NCBI GenBank assembly: GCA_046292445.1
Contig: JBKBQT010000043.1
Coordinates: 1-18,950, forward strand
Origin: CALIZF01 sp046292445
Lineage (GTDB): Bacteria > Pseudomonadota > Alphaproteobacteria > Rhodobacterales > Rhodobacteraceae
Direction of reading: 5' to 3'
DNA length: 18,950 bases
Positions within the stretch are counted from its first letter, which is position 1; every line of letters starts with the position of its first letter. The notes under the pieces were generated by a model that ran no database searches, was not told the origin of the DNA, and saw nothing but the letters and a program-made list of their open reading frames with translations. Positions 14,662-18,950 of this stretch are shown one piece after another. Both the position numbers and the translations under genes were made by a program.

Positions 14662-15380
14662 GCATCCGGGCAAGGCTGCAGGCCGGCGAAGCGGTGGGGG
14701 TCATCTGGCTGGCCCTCGGGTCGGCGGCGCTGGCCGAGATGGCAGGCAAGGCGGGGCCTGACGCGCTGGTGATCGACCTGCAGCACGGGCTGTGGGACCG
14801 GCTGGCCTATGAGGCGGCGGTCGGGCTGGCCGGTGTGCCGGTGCTGGCGCGGGTGGCCGACAATTCGGCGGTGTCGATCGCCACCGGCCTCGATGCCGGG
14901 GCGGCGGGGGTGATCGTCCCGCTGGTCGAGACGGCGGCCGAGGCGGCACGGGCGGCGGATTTCGCGCGCTATCCGCCGCGGGGGCGCCGGTCGGCGGGCG
15001 GGGTGCGGCCGCTCGCGGCCTTCGGCGCCTATCACCGCAGCGCCGCCGACACGCTGGTGGTCGTGATGATCGAGACGGCGGCAGGGGTCGATGCGGCCGA
15101 GGCGATCGCGGCGACCCCGGGGGTGGATGCGGTGTTCATCGGCACCGGCGATCTGGCGCTGTCGCTCGGCTGCGCGCCGGGGGATGCGGCGCACCGGACG
15201 GCCTGCGCGGCGGTGCTGGCGGCCTGTCAGGCGGCGGGCAAGCCCTGCGGCGCCTTCACCGGGACGGCAGCCGACGCGGCGGGCTGGCGGGCGCAGGGCT
15301 ATCGGCTGCTGGTGGTCGAGAATGACATCGGCCTTGCCGTGGCGGGCTTTGGTGCGGCGGTGGCGGGGTGGCGGGCATGA
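14658..15380 (+). CDS. HpcH/HpaI-type aldolase
   Basis: A 240-residue class II pyruvate-type aldolase/lyase. The active-site set of HpaI is conserved: catalytic H43 in VIDLQHGLWD, R65 in VLARVADNS, and metal ligands E139 in VMIETAAGV and D165 in FIGTGDLALSLG. The GAAGVIVPLVETAAEA segment (81-96) is also typical. Expected chemistry is retro-aldol cleavage of a 4-hydroxy-2-oxoacid-like compound to pyruvate (or glyoxylate) and an aldehyde. The substrate-facing LQHG in place of the common GEH may signal altered specificity. Length is slightly short compared with the usual 250-260 residues. It is joined by ATGA overlaps on both sides. Confidence 0.9.
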   Translation: MSIRARLQAGEAVGVIWLALGSAALAEMAGKAGPDALVIDLQHGLWDRLAYEAAVGLAGVPVLARVADNSAVSIATGLDAGAAGVIVPLVETAAEAARAADFARYPPRGRRSAGGVRPLAAFGAYHRSAADTLVVVMIETAAGVDAAEAIAATPGVDAVFIGTGDLALSLGCAPGDAAHRTACAAVLAACQAAGKPCGAFTGTAADAAGWRAQGYRLLVVENDIGLAVAGFGAAVAGWRA

Positions 15381-15865
15381 CGTTCCTCGAGCGCCTGCGG
15401 CACGATCCGGCGCAGGGCGCGCATTTCGACGCGGCGCGGCGCTACATGATGATCCGGCCCGAGGCGCTGATGGGCACCTTCCGCCGGCTGCCGCCCGACG
15501 CGCGGGCGGCAGCGCTCGATGCGCTGGCGGCCTCGATCTTCGAGATGGGGTCGGACAGCGCGCGGGCCTATGCGGCGACGGGCGGCGGCGGCATTGCGCT
15601 GGCGCAGACGGTGGCGCGCACGGCGCCGGAACTCGGCTGGGGCGTCTGGACGATGGACGCGGCACCCGATCGGCTGCACCTGACCGTGGCCAGCAGCCCG
15701 TTTGCCGCCGGCTTCGGCCCGTCCGCCACGCCCGTCTGCCATGCCATCGTGGGCATGCTGCGCGCGGTCGGCGGCCTCGTGTTCGGCCGGCCAGCCACGG
15801 CGCGCGAGATCGCCTGCGCCGCCTGCGGCGCGCCTGCCTGCACCTTCGAGGCGCTGCCGCAATGA
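15377..15865 (+). CDS. Stand-alone V4R-domain protein
   Basis: A 162-residue protein consisting essentially of a V4R (4-vinyl-reductase-like) domain, with the sequence RYMMIRPEALMGTFRRL near the N-terminus and the Cys-rich end CAACGAPACTFEA (C147, C150, C155; a further Cys at C121). V4R domains bind small hydrophobic ligands, with a Cys-based zinc site. They occur in BchJ and as the sensing part of XylR/DmpR-type activators. There is no DNA-binding or other domain here. Its place between an aldolase and a flavin dehydrogenase, with ATGA overlaps on both sides, suggests a pathway-specific ligand-binding, chaperone or enzyme-subunit role (inference). It could instead be a catalytic component of unknown type. 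Confidence 0.82.
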   Translation: MTFLERLRHDPAQGAHFDAARRYMMIRPEALMGTFRRLPPDARAAALDALAASIFEMGSDSARAYAATGGGGIALAQTVARTAPELGWGVWTMDAAPDRLHLTVASSPFAAGFGPSATPVCHAIVGMLRAVGGLVFGRPATAREIACAACGAPACTFEALPQ

Positions 15866-17229
15866 CGCTGGTCGATGCCCTCGCCGCCGCCCTCGGCCCC
15901 GATTGCATCCGCACGGGCGCCGCGATCCCGGCGCGCAACCGGCAGGATCAGGCGGGCTATCCGCCGGTGGAGCCGCTGGCGCTCGTCCTGCCGCGGGATA
16001 CCGAAGGGGTCTCTGCCGCCTTGCGGCTCTGCCATGCGGCCGGGCAGGCGGTGACGGTGCAGGGTGGCCTGACCGGCCTTGCGGGCGGCGCACAGCCGTG
16101 TGCGGGCGAGGTCGCCCTGTCGCTCGAACGGCTGCGGGGGGTCGAGGTGGACGCGCCGACCGCGACGCTCACCGCATGGGCCGGCACGCCGCTGGCCGAG
16201 GTGCAGGCTGCGGCCGAGGGCGCGGGGATGCTCTGCGGGATCGATCTGGGCGCGCGGGGATCGTGCAGCATCGGCGGCAACGTCGCCACCAATGCGGGCG
16301 GCAACCAGGTGATCCGCTATGGCATGGCGCGGCGCAATGTCCTCGGCCTCGAGGTGGTGCAGCCGGACGGCACGGTGCTGACCGGTCTGAACCGCATGCT
16401 CAAGAACAACGCCGGCTACGACTGGACGCAGCTTTACATCGGGTCAGAGGGCACGCTCGGCGTCATCACCCGCGTCGTGCTCGGCCTGCATCCGCGGCCC
16501 GAGGGGGTGCAGACGGCGCTGGTCGCGCTGCCGGGGATGGAGGCCGCGCTGGCGCTGCTGCACGATCTCGAACGCAGCTTCGGTGGCGGGCTTCTGGTGT
16601 TCGAGGGGATGTGGCGCGAATTCATCGCGCTGGCCACCACCCGGCTCGACCTTGCGCCGCCGTTCGCCGAACCCCACGAGATCCTCGTGCTGATCGAACT
16701 CGCTACCGGCGCCGCCGGCCCCGGTCCGCTCGAGGACCGGCTCGCCGCGCTGAGCGAGGCCGGCATCGTCGCCGATGCGATCATCGCCCAATCGGGCGCC
16801 GACCGTGCGCGCCTCTGGGCCTATCGCGAAAGTCCCTACCGCATGGCCGCCATCGCCCGCCGCTTTGCCAATTTCGACGTGTCTATCCCGCGCGGTGCCA
16901 TCGCGGCGGCGGTCGCGGATCTGCGGGCGGCGGCGGCAACGGGCTGGCCCGGCGCGCCGCAGGTCATCTTCGGCCATATCGCCGACAGCAACCTGCACGT
17001 CATCGTGCCGCTGGCCGAGGGCGATCCGGCGACCGAAACGGTCGAGGCGGGCGTCTATGCCATCGTCGCGGCCCATCGCGGCTCGGTCAGCGCCGAACAT
17101 GGCATCGGCCTGTCCAAGCGCCGCTGGCTGCCGCTGTCGCGCAGCCCGGCGGAACTTGCGCTGATGCGCAGCCTCAAGGCCGCGCTCGATCCGAGAAACA
17201 TCCTGAACCCCGGCCGCGTGACGGGGTAA
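15862..17229 (+). CDS. FAD-binding oxidoreductase of the GlcD/D-2-hydroxyglutarate dehydrogenase type
   Basis: A 455-residue flavoprotein. The PCMH-type FAD domain covers about 35-210, with VTVQGGLTGLAGGAQP (64-79), GGNVATNAGGNQVIRYGMARRN and IGSEGTLGVIT. The C-terminal FAD-linked oxidase domain contains a metal/hydroxyacid site: H372 and H379 in GHIADSNLHV, E412 and H413 in SAEHGIGLSKR, ending LDPRNILNPGRV. These match the metal-site residues of D-2-hydroxyglutarate dehydrogenases. The expected reaction is oxidation of a D-2-hydroxyacid to the 2-oxoacid with electrons passed to ETF or quinone. The second and third subunits of glycolate oxidase (GlcE/GlcF) are absent from this window, so it probably works alone. 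Coupled to the V4R gene by ATGA; the substrate-binding protein follows after 52 bases. Confidence 0.93.
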   Translation: MTLVDALAAALGPDCIRTGAAIPARNRQDQAGYPPVEPLALVLPRDTEGVSAALRLCHAAGQAVTVQGGLTGLAGGAQPCAGEVALSLERLRGVEVDAPTATLTAWAGTPLAEVQAAAEGAGMLCGIDLGARGSCSIGGNVATNAGGNQVIRYGMARRNVLGLEVVQPDGTVLTGLNRMLKNNAGYDWTQLYIGSEGTLGVITRVVLGLHPRPEGVQTALVALPGMEAALALLHDLERSFGGGLLVFEGMWREFIALATTRLDLAPPFAEPHEILVLIELATGAAGPGPLEDRLAALSEAGIVADAIIAQSGADRARLWAYRESPYRMAAIARRFANFDVSIPRGAIAAAVADLRAAAATGWPGAPQVIFGHIADSNLHVIVPLAEGDPATETVEAGVYAIVAAHRGSVSAEHGIGLSKRRWLPLSRSPAELALMRSLKAALDPRNILNPGRVTG

Positions 17230-17281
17230 GGGCACAACAAGGGCGGCACGACCGCCTGCCACAACAGGGAAAGGAAATCCG

Positions 17282-18832
17282 ATGACGCTCGACCGACGCG
17301 ACTTCCTCGCCGGCGCAGGGGGCACCGCCGCCCTGCTCGCGCTCGGCGCCACACCGGCCGCCCTCGCCCAGGCCGCCGCATCCGGCAGCCTGACCATGGC
17401 CTACCCTGCCGATGTGCCGACATGGGACCCGAACGCGCGGTCGCTGGCCGCCGTGCAGGCGCTCTACAAATGCGTGTTCGACCAGCCGCTGAACCAGACC
17501 CCGGGCCTCGAGACGATCCCCTGGCTCGTCACCGCCTGGGAATACCGCGATGCCGCCGGGCTCGAACTGGCGCTGACGTTCCGCGATGATGTGACCTTCC
17601 ACGACGGCAGCCCGATGACGGCCGAGGATTTCCGCTTCACCTTCTACGAGCGCCCGCGCATCCCCGTGCCCGAGGGGCAGCGGCGGCTCGATACGGCATT
17701 CCTGTGGCGCAAGGTCAGCGACATCAAAGTCGAAAGCCCGACGCAGGCGGTGGTCAAGTTTTCCGAACCCTTCCCCTCGGCCATCGTCTGGCTCCATTTC
17801 CTGTGCTCGTTCGTCGTGCCGAAGGCCTATATCGAGGCGGTCGGCCTCGACGGGTTTCAGGCAAGGCCCATCGGCACCGGCCCCTACAGGCTGGTGGAAT
17901 ACCAGCAGGGCAGCCGCGTCGTGCTCGAGGCCTACGAGGGCTACTGGGGCGGCGCCCCGGCGATCAAATCGGTCACCATCGACATCGTGCGCGATGCGAC
18001 CGCCCGCGTGGCGTCGGCGGAATCGCGGCGGGCGCAGGTGGCCATCGACGTGCCGATCCGCGAGGCCGAGCGGCTGGGGAACCTGCCGGGCATGACATCG
18101 CGCATCGACCCGGTCGCCGACATCATCCTCTTGCAGATCACCCGGTCGGGCGGGTTCGAAAAGGATCAGGTCCGCCTCGCCGCCCACCACGCGATCAACA
18201 AGGAGGGGCTCAGCCGGGCCTTCTACCTCGGCAGGGCGGTGCCCATCGACGTGCCCGCGGCACGCGGCACGCCGGGCTATCCCGAGGACTTCGCCTTTGC
18301 GTTTTCCGAGGACAGGGCGCGGGCCCTGCTCGCCGAAGTCGGCCACGGGCCGGACAACCCGGTGCCGATCACCTTCTATGCCACCAACGGCGCTTTCCCG
18401 AACGATTTCGACATGGCCCGCGCCATCGCCCAGATGTGGGAAAAGGTCGGGATCAAGCCGACACTCGAGGTGGTGGAACTCTCGACCTATCAGGAGAAAC
18501 TGCGCGCCGGAACGCTGCCCGAGGCGACGATGTTCCAGTGGGGCAACTCGACGGGCGACCCCGAGATGTATGCCGGCTATCTGCTCGACCCCAAGGCGAT
18601 CTTCTCGGCGTTCAAGGACGACGAACTGGGCGCGATGATCGCGCCGCTGCTGGTCGAGCCGGATCTGGCGGCGCGCTACGAGGGCTACAAGGCCGTCAAC
18701 CGCTTCGCGGTGGAGCGCGGCTATTCGATCCCGATCCTGCAGGGAACCAAGGTGGTCGTCCATGACCGGTCGGTGAACTTTGTCAAATACGACAACGGCT
18801 GGACGCTGCCGGCCACGTGGTCGATGGCCTGA
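17282..18832 (+). CDS. ABC transporter substrate-binding protein, family 5 (DppA/OppA type), Tat-exported
   Basis: A 516-residue periplasmic binding protein. The N-terminus has a twin-arginine motif (DRRDFLAG, R5-R6), a hydrophobic stretch and an ALA cleavage site near residue 29. The mature part shows SBP_bac_5 features: MAYPADVPTWDPNA, LTFRDDVTFHDGSPMTAEDFRFTF, PIGTGPYRLVEY, and the late RYEGYKAVNRFAVERGYSIPI. It should bind a peptide, opine, sugar acid or other small organic molecule and pass it to DppBC/OppBC-type permeases, expected just beyond the right edge. A strong ribosome binding site (GGGAAAGGAAA) precedes the ATG. Position at the end of the monooxygenase-aldolase operon suggests it imports that pathway's substrate (inference). 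The 52-base gap before it has the near-repeat CACAACAAGGG/CACAACAGGG and no clear promoter. Confidence 0.93.
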   Translation: MTLDRRDFLAGAGGTAALLALGATPAALAQAAASGSLTMAYPADVPTWDPNARSLAAVQALYKCVFDQPLNQTPGLETIPWLVTAWEYRDAAGLELALTFRDDVTFHDGSPMTAEDFRFTFYERPRIPVPEGQRRLDTAFLWRKVSDIKVESPTQAVVKFSEPFPSAIVWLHFLCSFVVPKAYIEAVGLDGFQARPIGTGPYRLVEYQQGSRVVLEAYEGYWGGAPAIKSVTIDIVRDATARVASAESRRAQVAIDVPIREAERLGNLPGMTSRIDPVADIILLQITRSGGFEKDQVRLAAHHAINKEGLSRAFYLGRAVPIDVPAARGTPGYPEDFAFAFSEDRARALLAEVGHGPDNPVPITFYATNGAFPNDFDMARAIAQMWEKVGIKPTLEVVELSTYQEKLRAGTLPEATMFQWGNSTGDPEMYAGYLLDPKAIFSAFKDDELGAMIAPLLVEPDLAARYEGYKAVNRFAVERGYSIPILQGTKVVVHDRSVNFVKYDNGWTLPATWSMA

Positions 18833-18866
18833 CCGACAGGCAGGCGGCCCTCGGTCAAGGTCGCCC

Positions 18867-18921
18867 GCCCCGACCCCGCCCCGACCCCGCCCCGACCCCG
18901 CCCCGACCCCGCCCCGACCCC
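18867..18921. repeat. Five exact tandem copies of an 11-bp unit
   Basis: The unit GCCCCGACCCC is repeated five times without change in the non-coding stretch after the substrate-binding protein gene. Eleven bases is close to one helical turn, so the GAC steps recur on the same face of the DNA. It is not a CRISPR array: there are no spacers. It may be a variable-number repeat made by slippage. Confidence 0.85.
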
Positions 18922-18924
18922 GCC

Positions 18925-18948
18925 GCGCGCGACCGCCCGGTCGCGCGC
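18925..18948 (+). terminator. Strong hairpin after the substrate-binding protein gene
   Basis: GCGCGCGACC (18925-18934) and GGTCGCGCGC (18939-18948) form a perfect 10-bp stem with loop GCCC, directly after the tandem repeats and about 92 bases past the stop codon. The window ends two bases later, so any T-run cannot be seen. It could be an intrinsic terminator, or a 3'-stabilising hairpin that lets the binding protein be made in excess over downstream permeases. Confidence 0.5.
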
Positions 18949-18950
18949 CT

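Noticed and set aside
18867..18921. CRISPR-like array
   Set aside because: The 11-bp units are directly joined with no spacers and no cas genes are nearby.
1..18950. Mobile element, phage, toxin-antitoxin or defence system
   Set aside because: No transposase, integrase, terminal repeats, nuclease or toxin motifs were found, and base composition is uniform across the window.

Overview
The window looks like chromosomal DNA of an alphaproteobacterium, most likely a Rhodobacterales/Rhodobacteraceae species. The basis is very high GC (about 70% by eye), GC-rich third codon positions, dense gene packing with many ATGA/GTGA overlaps, and the particular gene families present. I see no rRNA, tRNA, CRISPR array, insertion sequence, integrase or phage gene. 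All 15 genes called (14 whole, one cut by the left edge) have uniform base composition, so nothing looks recently acquired.

Layout. (1) Positions 1-3033, + strand: the end of a small NTF2/SnoaL-like protein, a bicupin, a HAD-fold protein that has lost its catalytic aspartates, and a MetE-catalytic-domain-like zinc methyltransferase. (2) 3124-3783, +: a DUF2461 protein standing alone between terminator-like hairpins. (3) 3859-7194, +: deoxyribose-phosphate aldolase (deoC) followed after 3 bases by a two-domain ALDH16-type aldehyde dehydrogenase, together a deoxynucleoside-sugar salvage module. (4) 7182-11348, - strand: ABC ATPase, large FtsX-type permease and secreted AttH/CrtC-like lipocalin, an Att-type export operon that meets the ALDH gene tail to tail. 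(5) 11493-12662, -: a class I/II PLP aminotransferase, divergent from region 6. (6) 12902-18832, +: a GntR/FCD regulator, RutA-like flavin monooxygenase, HpcH/HpaI aldolase, free-standing V4R protein and GlcD/D2HGDH-type FAD dehydrogenase, all linked by 4-base ATGA overlaps. A Tat-exported family 5 ABC substrate-binding protein then follows after 52 bases. The window ends in an 11-bp tandem repeat and a strong hairpin.

How the genes work together. Region 6 is the best candidate for an undescribed system. Its set of regulator, solute-binding protein, monooxygenase, C-C lyase and 2-hydroxyacid dehydrogenase has the shape of a complete uptake-and-degradation pathway, and a small V4R ligand-binding protein is built into the middle of the operon. 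The substrate cannot be read from sequence. The divergent aminotransferase shares the intergenic control region and may act in the same pathway. In region 3, DeoC would release acetaldehyde and glyceraldehyde-3-phosphate, and the ALDH16 enzyme could oxidise the acetaldehyde. Region 4 probably handles a lipid-like or hydrophobic ligand at the inner membrane and periplasm. Region 1 is probably another small-molecule catabolic island, but its chemistry is unassigned.
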